From assembly GCA_944392805.1 (NCBI GenBank), contig CALXXZ010000003.1, forward strand, positions 124,001 through 188,000: a stretch of DNA of 64,000 bases. Direction: 5' to 3'. The translations under genes and the position numbers were made by a program. The DNA comes from an uncultured Clostridia bacterium (GTDB taxonomy: Bacteria; Bacillota; Clostridia; TANB77; CAG-508). Numbering within the stretch: the stretch's first letter is position 1; each line of letters starts with the position of its first letter. Below the pieces are notes generated by a model that ran no database searches, was not told the origin of the DNA, and saw only the letters and a list, made by a program, of their open reading frames with translations. Below are positions 53,583 through 61,689 of this stretch, piece by piece.

Positions 53583-56500
53583 TCTGGCATAATCTCTTTA
53601 AAAACATTTAATATTTCATCAGTTAAATAAATCGCCCCACAAGATTTCAATTCATCTCCAATTTTAATAGAAACACTTATATTATTTTGTTCTCCATTAA
53701 AAAATTTAATTGCTCCTCTAAGTTTAGCTTTTTGTTCTTCTGAAGTATTTGTGATATCAAGAACAAGCATTTTAGGTTTAGCATCTCCAAAATTTTTAAT
53801 ATCTTGTGCAACAATTTTAGTTGAATCATCTTCTCTTATACTTAATCTTCCATTAATTGCTACAATATTTTCTTCAACTAAAATATCTTGTGCTTTTAAA
53901 TAAGTTGGCTCAAACACAATTATTTCTGCTGAACCATATAAATCTTCAATTGTAAGAAATACCATAATTTTATTATTTTTAGTATATTTCTTTTTAACTG
54001 ACGTAATAATTCCTGCGATTTTAACATCTTGACCATCTACATATTTACTTCTTTCTTTTACTCTTGTATCAGCATTATCTGTATCTGGTCCAATTGAGTT
54101 TAATTCATCAATTTCTTTCATAGCTAAAGATGATATATTTGTACTTGCTAAAATTTGTTCTCTTATTTTTTCTAATGGATGTCCTGAAACATATATTCCA
54201 AGCATTTCTTTTTCCATTGATAGTAAATCTTTTTCACTTAATTCAGGTTGCTCACTAAAATTATATTTTATTTCATCTAAATTATTTTCTTCATCTGAAC
54301 CACCTAAATCAAACATTGAAACTTGTCCACTTATTCCTTTTTTATTATAAGATTGAATTGTATCAATTATTGTTTCAAATGATGCTAAAAGTGTTGCTCT
54401 TGTTTCTGGAAATTCTGCAAATGTTCCAGCTTTTATTAAACTTTCTACACATTTTTTATTAACTGCTTCTCCTGCCATTCTTTCACAAAAGTCTGTAAAG
54501 CTTGTAAATTTACCATTTTCGTTTCTATCTTTAATTATATTTTCTACTGGTTGAATTCCAACATTTTTTATACTTCCTAAGCCAAAACGAATTTTTCCAT
54601 CTTCTACCGTAAATTTTGTATTACTCATATTTATATCTGGTTTTAATATTTCTATTCCAAGTCTTTTACATTCATCAATATATTCTGGTACTTTATCTAA
54701 ATTTCCTAGAAAACTATTTAACATTGAAGCCATAAATTCAGCAGGATAATATGCTTTTAGATATGCTGTTCTATATGCTACAACTGCATAACATGCTGCA
54801 TGTGATTTATTAAATGCATATTTTGCAAATTCAGCCATTTCATCAAATATCTTATTTGCTGATTCTGCATCAATTCCATTTCTTACACATCCTGGAACTA
54901 CTATATTTCCATTTTCATCAACTTGACCATTTATAAAGATTTCTCTTTCTTTTGCCATTACATCAAGTTTCTTTTTACCCATGGCTCTACGTACTAAATC
55001 TGCTCTTCCTAATGAATATCCAGCCAAATCTCTTACTATTTGCATTACTTGTTCTTGATACACCATACAACCATATGTTACATTTAATATTGGCTCTAGG
55101 CTTGGGTGTGTATATTCATTATGACCAGGATTTTGTTTTCCTCTAATATATCTTGGAATCTGGTCCATTGGCCCAGGTCGATATAATGAAACACCAGCTA
55201 TTATATCTTCTAAACAGTCAGGTTTTAGTTCCTTCATGAAGTTTGTCATTCCTTGTGACTCAAATTGGAATATTCCACTTGATGCTCCATCTTGCCATAA
55301 TTTATAAACTTTTGGATCTGCCATTTCTTTATCAAATTCTACATCTATCCCTCTAGTCTTTTTTACAAGGTCTATTGTATCTTGGATTACTGTTAATGTT
55401 CTTAAACCTAAAAAGTCCATTTTTAATAATCCTAATTCTTCTAATGTTGTCATTATATATTGTGTAGAAATCTGATTATCTCTTACATATAGAGGTACAT
55501 ATGTATCTACTGGTTCTTTTGTTATTACTACACCACAAGCATGTGTTGAAGCCTGTCTTGGCATTCCTTCTAGTCCCATCGCAATTTCTAATAATTTATG
55601 AACATCTTCTCTTTCATCATATAAATCTTTTAATTCTTTGTTTTGTTCTAATGCTTTTTTTATTGTTATATGTAATTCATTTGGTATCATTTTTGCAAGT
55701 TTATCAGCTTCTGCATATGGAAAATCTAATACTCTTGCAACATCTCTTATTACCATTCTTGCTGACATAGTTCCAAATGTTATTATCTGTGATACATGGT
55801 CATGTCCATATTTATTTGATACATAATCTATTACATCTTGTCTATGTTCATAACAGAAGTCTACGTCAAAGTCTGGCATACTTATTCTTTCTGGATTTAA
55901 AAATCTTTCGAAAAGTAATCCATATTTAATTGGGTCTATATCTGTTATTTCTATTGCATAAGCTATAATTGAACCTGCACCAGAACCACGACCAGGCCCT
56001 ACTGGTATATTATGAGTTTTTGCATAATGTATAAAGTCCCAAACTATTAAGAAGTAGTCAACATATCCCATTTTCTTTATGACACTTATTTCATATTCTG
56101 CTCTATCTAATATTTCTTGTGATGGATTTTCTCCATATCTTTTCTTTATTCCCTCATCACATAATTTTTTAAAGAAATCATAATGTGTTGGATATTCTGG
56201 TGGTACATCATAATTAGGTAATATTGTGTGCCCAAATTCAAATTCCACATTGCACTTGTCTGCTATTTTTACTGTGTTTTCTATTGCATCTGGAAATGCC
56301 GAAAAATATTCGCTCATTTCTTCTGGTGATTTTACATATAATTCATCTGTATCAAACCTCATTCTGTCTTCATCACTCATTCTTTTTCCAGTCTGAATAC
56401 ATAGCAATATTTCATGATTATATGCATCTTCTCTTTTTAAATAGTGTGCATCATTTGTTGCAACTAGCGGTATATCTAGTTTTCTTGCAAGTTGTACTAA

Positions 56501-57064
56501 TTTTTGATTTGCTAATATTTGTTCTTTTATTCCATTGTTTTGTATTTCTATATAATAGTCTTCTCCAAAGACTTTTTTGTGCCATAATGCTATTTCTTCC
56601 GCTTTTTCGTTTTGACCATTTAATAATGCTTGATTTACACTTCCTGCTAGACATGCACTTAAGCATATTAGTCCTTCATGATATTTTTCTAATACTTCTA
56701 AATCTATTCTTGGCTTATAATAATATCCTTCTGTAAATCCTATTGATACTAATTTGCTTAGATTTTTATATCCTTGATTGTTTTTTGCTAATAAAATTAA
56801 GTGATTGTATTTATTGTCTATTCCTGGCTCTTTGTCAAATCTAGTTCTATTTGCGACATAAACTTCACATCCTATTATTGGCTTTATTCCTTCTTTTTTA
56901 CATGCTTTATAAAAGTCTATTGCTCCATACATTACTCCATGGTCTGTTATTGCCATTGCTTTCATTCCTAGTTCTTTTGCTCGTACTGGCAAGTCTTTTA
57001 TTCTGTTTGCTCCGTCTAATAGACTAAATTCACTATGTATATGCAAGTGTACAAATTCTGACAT
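53564..57064 (-). CDS. dnaE: DnaE, DNA polymerase III alpha subunit
   Basis: Replicative C-family polymerase of 1166 residues. The N-terminal PHP domain (FVHLHIHSEFSLLDG) is followed by the catalytic aspartates in PDFDVDF (398, 400 and 402), the fingers, a helix-hairpin-helix region, and an OB fold near 990-1070. The longest frame adds 41 codons, but ATG at 57064 has AAGGAGG and matches the family start MSEFVHLH. The last residues (GTVLF) and the stop lie inside the palindrome, so the C-terminus has been altered by the repeat. DnaE here is the non-PolC type. Confidence 0.97.
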   Translation of the reverse strand: MSEFVHLHIHSEFSLLDGANRIKDLPVRAKELGMKAMAITDHGVMYGAIDFYKACKKEGIKPIIGCEVYVANRTRFDKEPGIDNKYNHLILLAKNNQGYKNLSKLVSIGFTEGYYYKPRIDLEVLEKYHEGLICLSACLAGSVNQALLNGQNEKAEEIALWHKKVFGEDYYIEIQNNGIKEQILANQKLVQLARKLDIPLVATNDAHYLKREDAYNHEILLCIQTGKRMSDEDRMRFDTDELYVKSPEEMSEYFSAFPDAIENTVKIADKCNVEFEFGHTILPNYDVPPEYPTHYDFFKKLCDEGIKKRYGENPSQEILDRAEYEISVIKKMGYVDYFLIVWDFIHYAKTHNIPVGPGRGSGAGSIIAYAIEITDIDPIKYGLLFERFLNPERISMPDFDVDFCYEHRQDVIDYVSNKYGHDHVSQIITFGTMSARMVIRDVARVLDFPYAEADKLAKMIPNELHITIKKALEQNKELKDLYDEREDVHKLLEIAMGLEGMPRQASTHACGVVITKEPVDTYVPLYVRDNQISTQYIMTTLEELGLLKMDFLGLRTLTVIQDTIDLVKKTRGIDVEFDKEMADPKVYKLWQDGASSGIFQFESQGMTNFMKELKPDCLEDIIAGVSLYRPGPMDQIPRYIRGKQNPGHNEYTHPSLEPILNVTYGCMVYQEQVMQIVRDLAGYSLGRADLVRRAMGKKKLDVMAKEREIFINGQVDENGNIVVPGCVRNGIDAESANKIFDEMAEFAKYAFNKSHAACYAVVAYRTAYLKAYYPAEFMASMLNSFLGNLDKVPEYIDECKRLGIEILKPDINMSNTKFTVEDGKIRFGLGSIKNVGIQPVENIIKDRNENGKFTSFTDFCERMAGEAVNKKCVESLIKAGTFAEFPETRATLLASFETIIDTIQSYNKKGISGQVSMFDLGGSDEENNLDEIKYNFSEQPELSEKDLLSMEKEMLGIYVSGHPLEKIREQILASTNISSLAMKEIDELNSIGPDTDNADTRVKERSKYVDGQDVKIAGIITSVKKKYTKNNKIMVFLTIEDLYGSAEIIVFEPTYLKAQDILVEENIVAINGRLSIREDDSTKIVAQDIKNFGDAKPKMLVLDITNTSEEQKAKLRGAIKFFNGEQNNISVSIKIGDELKSCGAIYLTDEILNVFKEIMPEGTVLF

Positions 57065-57121
57065 AGTTTCCTCCTTTTTTGCTATTTTATCACACAGTTT
57101 TGTTTTTTTAAACATTTTTTC

Positions 57122-57150
57122 TTTATATTTTTGAAAAAAAGTGTTATAAT
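57122..57150 (+). promoter_or_regulatory. Probable promoter of the thioesterase gene
   Basis: TATAAT at 57145-57150 with a weak -35, TTTATA, at 57122-57127 (17-base spacer). Confidence 0.55.
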
Positions 57151-57178
57151 ACCAAATGTTGAAATATGGAGGTGTAGT

Positions 57179-57598
57179 ATGAAACAATTATTTGAAAGAA
57201 ATATTAATTATTATGAAACTGATAAAATGGGTGTTGTTCATCATTCAAATTATATTAGATTTTTTGAAGAGGCTCGTTGTCAATTTTTGATTGATGCAGG
57301 TTTGCCTTATGATATGTTAGAAGAAAATGGGATAATGTCTCCTGTATTGGGTGTTTCTTGTAAATTTAAACAACATGTAACTTTTGGAGATACTATTCAA
57401 ATTGAAACTTCTATTAAAGAATATACTGGTGTTAAATTTACAGTACAATATAAAATTTATAATAAAAATACTGGTGCACTTTGCGTTGAGGGTGAATCTA
57501 ATCATTGTTTTACTGATTCAAATTTAAGACCTTTAAATATGAAAAAACATCATCCTGATATTTATGAAAAATTTATGAATTTAGTTGAAACGCACTAA
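57179..57598 (+). CDS. Acyl-CoA thioesterase (YbgC/FcbC-like hotdog)
   Basis: A 139-residue hotdog-fold thioesterase. It has the catalytic region YETDKMGVVHHSNYIRFFEEAR with Asp and His-His-Ser-Asn-Tyr, then IMSPVLGVSCKFKQHVTFGD. ATG at 57179 follows GGAGG by 5 bases; the 16 earlier codons of the frame are not used. It hydrolyses acyl-CoA thioesters; chain preference is not known. It ends just before a GGGGACCGTCCCC palindrome. Confidence 0.9.
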   Translation: MKQLFERNINYYETDKMGVVHHSNYIRFFEEARCQFLIDAGLPYDMLEENGIMSPVLGVSCKFKQHVTFGDTIQIETSIKEYTGVKFTVQYKIYNKNTGALCVEGESNHCFTDSNLRPLNMKKHHPDIYEKFMNLVETH

Positions 57599-57616
57599 AG
57601 GGGACCGTCCCCTTTT
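57599..57616 (+). terminator. GGGGACCGTCCCC palindrome acting as a terminator
   Basis: A repeat-family palindrome at 57600-57612, flanked by AAA and TTTT, one base after the thioesterase stop. The stem AAAGGGG/CCCCTTT followed by T residues could terminate the plus-strand gene. Confidence 0.65.
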
Positions 57617-57621
57617 GAGCA

Positions 57622-57842
57622 CAAAAAAAGAAAAGCCCCCGCCTTAGCCGTAAGTTGATTGAATTTTTAAGGACCTGTCCTCGACAGGTGGGTTCCGTCT
57701 TAAGTACTCCTGGGCTTCTTACTACTCGAAAGTGTAAGCTTGCACGCCATACCTAAAGATTTTGGTCCCTCTTTTAAACTTGTAGGTTCTAAAAATTCTG
57801 TGCTACACGCACTACGCAGGGCTTTTCTTTTTCTTAATTGTT
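57622..57842 (-). ncRNA. ssrS: Probable 6S RNA
   Basis: An RNA-like locus of about 220 bases, with markedly higher GC than the surroundings and no open frame. The ends pair strongly: AAAAGAAAAGCCC with GGGGCTTTTCTTTT. Inside lie an arm with TTTTTAGAACC, one with TGCAAGCTTACA, and a perfect hairpin GGACCTGTC/GACAGGTCC. The long closing stem and an internal bubble fit 6S RNA, which mimics an open promoter and binds RNA polymerase. Firm assignment needs a covariance search; SRP RNA and tmRNA signatures are absent. Confidence 0.6.
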
Positions 57843-57848
57843 ATACTT

Positions 57849-57877
57849 ATTTTAGCACATAAAACAATAAATTGCAA
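57849..57877 (-). promoter_or_regulatory. Sigma-A promoter of the probable 6S RNA
   Basis: TTGCAA (57877-57872), a 17-base spacer and TAAAAT (57854-57849). The predicted start, near 57842, is directly before the paired 5' end. The stretch from 57843 to 57978 shows no gene otherwise. Confidence 0.8.
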
Positions 57878-57978
57878 CTATATGATAGTTTAAATCTTTG
57901 AAATTTTATATGCTATATTTATTATTTCTTTATTTTATTTGTTTATTCTCTCTCTTTTAAATTTTTTCAAATTTTATC

Positions 57979-58422
57979 TTATAATCCCATTATCTCTTTT
58001 GCCACTTCATTTATAGTTTTTCCATCTGCTGATGCTCCCATTTTAGCTTTTGCTTCTTTCATTATAGCTCCCATATCTTTCATTGTTGTAGCACCGATTT
58101 TTGAAATTATTTGTTCTAACTCTATTTTTATTTCTTCTCTAGTTAATTGTTTTGGTAAGTATTGTTGTAATACTTCTATTTCTTCATTTGTTTGGTCTAT
58201 TAAATCTTGTCTATTAGCTTTTTCAAAATCTTTTAAAGCATCTTTTTTTGATTTTACTTCTTTTGCAATTATTTCTAAGATTTTATCATCTTCTACTTGA
58301 ATTCCTTTATCTTTTTCTATTTGTAATATTCCTGCTCTTACCATTTGAATTGTATTTTTTCTTACTTCTTCTTTATTTTTCATTGCTGATTTTAAATCTT
58401 CCATTAATTTTTCTTTTAACAT
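57979..58422 (-). CDS. yqeY: GatB/YqeY-domain protein
   Basis: A 147-residue helical protein of the YqeY family, related to the tail domain of the GatB amidotransferase subunit. It has LKSAMKNKEEVRKNTIQMVRAGI, YLPKQLTREEI, and the closing GAIMKEAKAKMGASADGKTIN. ATG at 58422 is preferred to the upstream GTG because AAGGAGG lies 7 bases before it. Its role, perhaps tRNA-linked, is not settled. Confidence 0.92.
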   Translation of the reverse strand: MLKEKLMEDLKSAMKNKEEVRKNTIQMVRAGILQIEKDKGIQVEDDKILEIIAKEVKSKKDALKDFEKANRQDLIDQTNEEIEVLQQYLPKQLTREEIKIELEQIISKIGATTMKDMGAIMKEAKAKMGASADGKTINEVAKEIMGL

Positions 58423-58478
58423 TTTCACTCCTCCTTAACTATTTGTATATTATCATATTTTTTATGTTTTTTCAATAA

Positions 58479-59426
58479 CTATTCTAATATATCACCAGCA
58501 TCTAATTTTTTAGCTTGTTTATAAATTTGTCCGTCTTTTTTAGTAATTGTCCTCTCCTCTATTCCATTTGATGTACATAGTTTTATTTTAATATGTCCTT
58601 GTCTTATTTGAGGATGTCTTAATATTCTATCTTTCCCATTGTTTTCTTGTGTTTTTGAAAAGGCTATATATGAAAATTTTTCATCTTCATACCCTAATTC
58701 TCCTTTTTTACTCAATCTTTGAATTCCAGTTCTTGCAACTCTTACATAAAAACTACACCAATCATCTTTTGGCAATCCACATTTTCCTTGATGGCTACAT
58801 GGCGCTATTATTTTTGCTCCTTGTTGTAATAAGATTTCTCTTGCTTTCATTATATTTTTAAAACCTGTTGGTGTTCCTGGTTCTATAATTACTAATATTT
58901 TTTCAGTTGCTTCCCATAATTTTAATATTGCATTTTCTTTTTCTTTCAATTCATTTATCATATATGATGTTACAACTATATCAGTTTTCTCTTTTATATC
59001 ATCTTTTAAAATGTCAAATTCTTTCCATTCTGTATCTTTTAACTTTGTGTTTTTCATAAGTTCTTTTCCAGTGTTTATCATCACTTTTTCTCGTTCAAGA
59101 CAAGTTATTTTGTCCAAATTTATTAATTCATTTATTGCCCAAGTTGCAGAACCTGTTCCTGCTCCTACATCTAATAAACTTGATATCTTTTCATTATTTA
59201 TTTCTAAAACGTGTTGAAAAACTGAATATACTGCACAATATGTTGCTGGCATTCTTGAGATTGAATATGCTACCGCTTCTTCTTGCTCAGTTAAAAGTCT
59301 TTTTGTTCCATCTGTGTTTTGCCTATATCTCTTGCTAATTATTTGTGAATTTTCGATTATTGATGAAACTTTATTTTCTCCCATCTGTTTTTCTATTGAT
59401 TGTTTTAATTCTTGTGGAATTTCCAT
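58479..59426 (-). CDS. Rsm22-like methyltransferase with cysteine cluster
   Basis: A 315-residue protein related to mitochondrial Rsm22/METTL17, which assists small-subunit ribosome assembly. The SAM-binding motif LLDVGAGTGSA is at 84-94. The cysteine motif C210-x5-C216-x7-C224 (PCSHQGKCG, DDWCSFYVRV) matches the family's 4Fe-4S site. VTSYMINEL stands at the usual motif IV position. Bacterial members are less studied; substrate methylation has not been shown for many. It ends close to yqeY. Confidence 0.88.
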   Translation of the reverse strand: MEIPQELKQSIEKQMGENKVSSIIENSQIISKRYRQNTDGTKRLLTEQEEAVAYSISRMPATYCAVYSVFQHVLEINNEKISSLLDVGAGTGSATWAINELINLDKITCLEREKVMINTGKELMKNTKLKDTEWKEFDILKDDIKEKTDIVVTSYMINELKEKENAILKLWEATEKILVIIEPGTPTGFKNIMKAREILLQQGAKIIAPCSHQGKCGLPKDDWCSFYVRVARTGIQRLSKKGELGYEDEKFSYIAFSKTQENNGKDRILRHPQIRQGHIKIKLCTSNGIEERTITKKDGQIYKQAKKLDAGDILE

Positions 59427-59522
59427 TTAATTTCTTGGATGATGCGTTTAGTATTTTTAAATACATCATCTACCCCTTTCTTCACTTATTTCTATATTAT
59501 TATATCATCTTTTTATAAAAAA

Positions 59523-59552
59523 ACAAACCTATATTTTCACATATAGGCTTGT
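59523..59552 (-). terminator. Terminator of the hypothetical gene at 59569
   Basis: ACAAACCTATAT and ATATAGGCTTGT form a 12-bp stem with one wobble or mismatch and a 6-base loop, followed on the minus strand by TTTTTTTATA. Confidence 0.85.
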
Positions 59553-59564
59553 TTTCTCTGGGTA

Positions 59565-59583
59565 AATTCTACCATTGAACTAC
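59565..59583 (-). other. tRNA-Gly D-arm-like 17-19 base stretch
   Basis: The minus strand reads GTAGTTCAATGGTAGAATT, matching the D-arm of many tRNA-Gly genes, but no acceptor stem, anticodon arm or T-arm follows. It overlaps the end of the hypothetical gene (last codons VVQW-stop). It may be chance or a relic of recombination at a tRNA gene. Confidence 0.4.
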
Positions 59584-60126
59584 GGATTTAAATATAGGAT
59601 CTTTTACATCCTTGGTTATTACAATATTTAATTTTCCATCTGCTTTGTATGTTGTGGTTGTAAATTTCTCACATTCTGAATCAAGTAACTCTTTTCCTAT
59701 TTTTTTCATTATTGGTTTTAAGTCTGTGATAGAATCAGAGTCACAAAGGTTTATCCTTAATGTAATTTTTCCTGTTTGAAAATCCACTTCCTGTTTTACA
59801 GTAAATTCATACCCTTCCGGATAGGTTATCAGTAATTTAGGTTTTAAAGATGCACCTAATTTAGAAACTGAAAAAATAATCTTATCAGTAATTCTACCTT
59901 CATTTCTTATTATTACAGTTAATTCTGCATCACCACCAAAATCAGTGAAATAGAATTCGTCAAAAATTTTATTCGGTTCTTCAATCGAAAATTTTATTCC
60001 GAATTCATCTTCTCCGACGACATCAATCCAATAGTTAGTTTTTGTCAACTTAAACTTCCTTAAATAGGAGTTTAATTCAACACCAATACAGTTTTTTAAA
60101 ATTGTCCTCCGTAATTTTTTTAACAT
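59569..60126 (-). CDS. Hypothetical protein, orphan
   Basis: A 185-residue soluble protein with alternating beta-like stretches (YWIDVVGEDEFGIKFSI, FYFTDFGGDAELTVIIRNEG, GKITLRINLCDSDSIT) and a basic N-terminus (MLKKLRRTILKNC). No family is recognised. Base use is less AT-biased than in its neighbours, with codons such as GGT, GGC and CCG, and its 3' end carries a tRNA-like fragment, so it may be acquired. It has its own terminator and lies about 100 bases from the next gene. Confidence 0.65.
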   Translation of the reverse strand: MLKKLRRTILKNCIGVELNSYLRKFKLTKTNYWIDVVGEDEFGIKFSIEEPNKIFDEFYFTDFGGDAELTVIIRNEGRITDKIIFSVSKLGASLKPKLLITYPEGYEFTVKQEVDFQTGKITLRINLCDSDSITDLKPIMKKIGKELLDSECEKFTTTTYKADGKLNIVITKDVKDPIFKSVVQW

Positions 60127-60233
60127 AATATACCCCCTAATTTTAATTTGGTATTAACAACAATTATAATAATATATATTAACATAATTTGCTATTATTT
60201 TCAAGTATTTACTACTATTTTATTATATAATTT

Positions 60234-60974
60234 TTAAAACATTATCATTTTTCCGTTTTTACTTAACCAGTTATCTATTTGATTATAATCAGGTATATAT
60301 TTTTCTGCTAATTTATAAAATTCTTGATTATGATTTTTATGTACCATATGGCAAAGCTCATGTACAATTATTGAATCTACAGCCTTTTCTGGTAACATTA
60401 CTAGTCTTGATGAAAAATATAAATTTTTCTTACTTGGCATACAACTTCCAAATCTTGTTATTGCATCTCTTACTTTTACTGAATTATATTCTAATCCTGT
60501 AACTTTGCTCCAATATGGAAGCTTTTCTGATATTATAGCTTCTGTATTATTTTTTAATAATTTCTTTATTAATAAATCTACATTTGGTTTTATCTGTTCT
60601 TCTTGTACATCTTGTGGTAAAATAATTTTCATTATTTTATCAGTTTCATCTATTTTAATTCCTAGTTTTTTTGTATTTTCATACTCTCTTTTTATTGTAA
60701 ATTCTATTCCTTTATAAAAAATCTTTTCACCAGTTTTCCATTGTTTTATTGTCTGAATTTCTGATGATAATATTTTTTCATATTTAGTATATATGTCATT
60801 TTCGTTTTCTTTTATTATTTTTGAAAGATTTTTCAAAGATAATCTAGTTGGCTTTGTTATATTTAACACATTTCCTTTAAAATATATCTTAACTGTTTTT
60901 GCATTTCTATAATTCTTAATATTTATTGGTATTTCTTTGTTTTTTACTATTATATAATTTGATTTTGCTGTCAT
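60234..60974 (-). CDS. YgjP/WssP-like M48-type metallopeptidase
   Basis: A 246-residue protein of the YgjP (DUF45/SprT-like) group. The N-terminal domain (about 1-150) precedes the zinc site: HELCH at 205-209 and a third ligand His in HKNHNQEFY (about 215). TRFGSCMPSKKNLYFSSRLVMLP is the family hallmark. It is encoded 1 base from the DUF6873 gene stop, so the genes form an operon with the flavoprotein upstream. Whether it cleaves protein is unproven for most members. Confidence 0.92.
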   Translation of the reverse strand: MTAKSNYIIVKNKEIPINIKNYRNAKTVKIYFKGNVLNITKPTRLSLKNLSKIIKENENDIYTKYEKILSSEIQTIKQWKTGEKIFYKGIEFTIKREYENTKKLGIKIDETDKIMKIILPQDVQEEQIKPNVDLLIKKLLKNNTEAIISEKLPYWSKVTGLEYNSVKVRDAITRFGSCMPSKKNLYFSSRLVMLPEKAVDSIIVHELCHMVHKNHNQEFYKLAEKYIPDYNQIDNWLSKNGKMIMF

Positions 60975-60975
60975 A

Positions 60976-61677
60976 TTATACCTCTACTGTTCCTCCATAA
61001 TCTATTACTTCTAAGTTTTCAAAATCTATTATTTTAAGATTTCTATCAGTTATAAAATCTCTAATTACATTTTTATTATCAATTTTATTCAAATCTCCGA
61101 AAACCATTACATTATCACCAACTCGTGATATTGCACCACCTATAAATCCATTTTTACTACTATATCCATATTTATTTAGTAATTTTATATTTGGTTCATA
61201 GTCTAAAAATAATACATTTATTTTTAAACTTTCAAGAATCTTACAAAGTCCTTTATCTGTTACGATTGCGCTATTATCGTCTATAACAGCTATTGAACAA
61301 TTTGTGTATCCTTGTGTTGTCTGAATTAATTCATATCCACTTTTTATTAATTCTTGCTGTACCTTTTTATCTGTATATTTGAAATTATGAATTGCATATT
61401 TTCCTATTGTACATACATTATATTTGATGTCAAATGGATATTCTGCTTCAACATTATCAATTCCTTGTTCTATGTTTGACAACTCTGGCATGTAAATATA
61501 TTGTGTTGGGTCAACTACTACTTTTTCTCCAGTTTTACATGCAAATATATCTACATGTGATGAAATTTCTGTATATACTTCTTCACTTTCTTTTATTTCA
61601 ATTAGTTCATATCCTAATTCTTTTAGTTTTTCTTTTTCTATACTTCTCATTCTTTCATCTATCATTAAATATTTCAT
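60976..61677 (-). CDS. DUF6873-type GME-fold protein
   Basis: A 233-residue protein. It starts MKYLMIDERMRSIEKEKLKEL and has KYNVCTIGKYAIHNFKYTD, TTQGYTNCSIAVID and NGFIGGAISRVGDNVMVFGD, a pattern of the guanidinoyl-modifying-enzyme-like fold (as in amidinotransferases and dimethylargininase). Cys in GYTNCS and CTI may be structural or catalytic. The substrate is unknown. It is co-encoded with the flavoprotein and the YgjP-like gene. Confidence 0.72.
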   Translation of the reverse strand: MKYLMIDERMRSIEKEKLKELGYELIEIKESEEVYTEISSHVDIFACKTGEKVVVDPTQYIYMPELSNIEQGIDNVEAEYPFDIKYNVCTIGKYAIHNFKYTDKKVQQELIKSGYELIQTTQGYTNCSIAVIDDNSAIVTDKGLCKILESLKINVLFLDYEPNIKLLNKYGYSSKNGFIGGAISRVGDNVMVFGDLNKIDNKNVIRDFITDRNLKIIDFENLEVIDYGGTVEV

Positions 61678-61689
61678 ATTTTTCTCCTT

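Noticed and set aside
56451..56666. Basic 71-residue open frame inside dnaE
   Set aside because: It lies wholly within dnaE in another frame of the same strand and has no recognisable domain.
59565..59583. Complete tRNA-Gly gene
   Set aside because: Only the D-arm-like part is present; there is no anticodon arm, T-arm or acceptor stem on either side.
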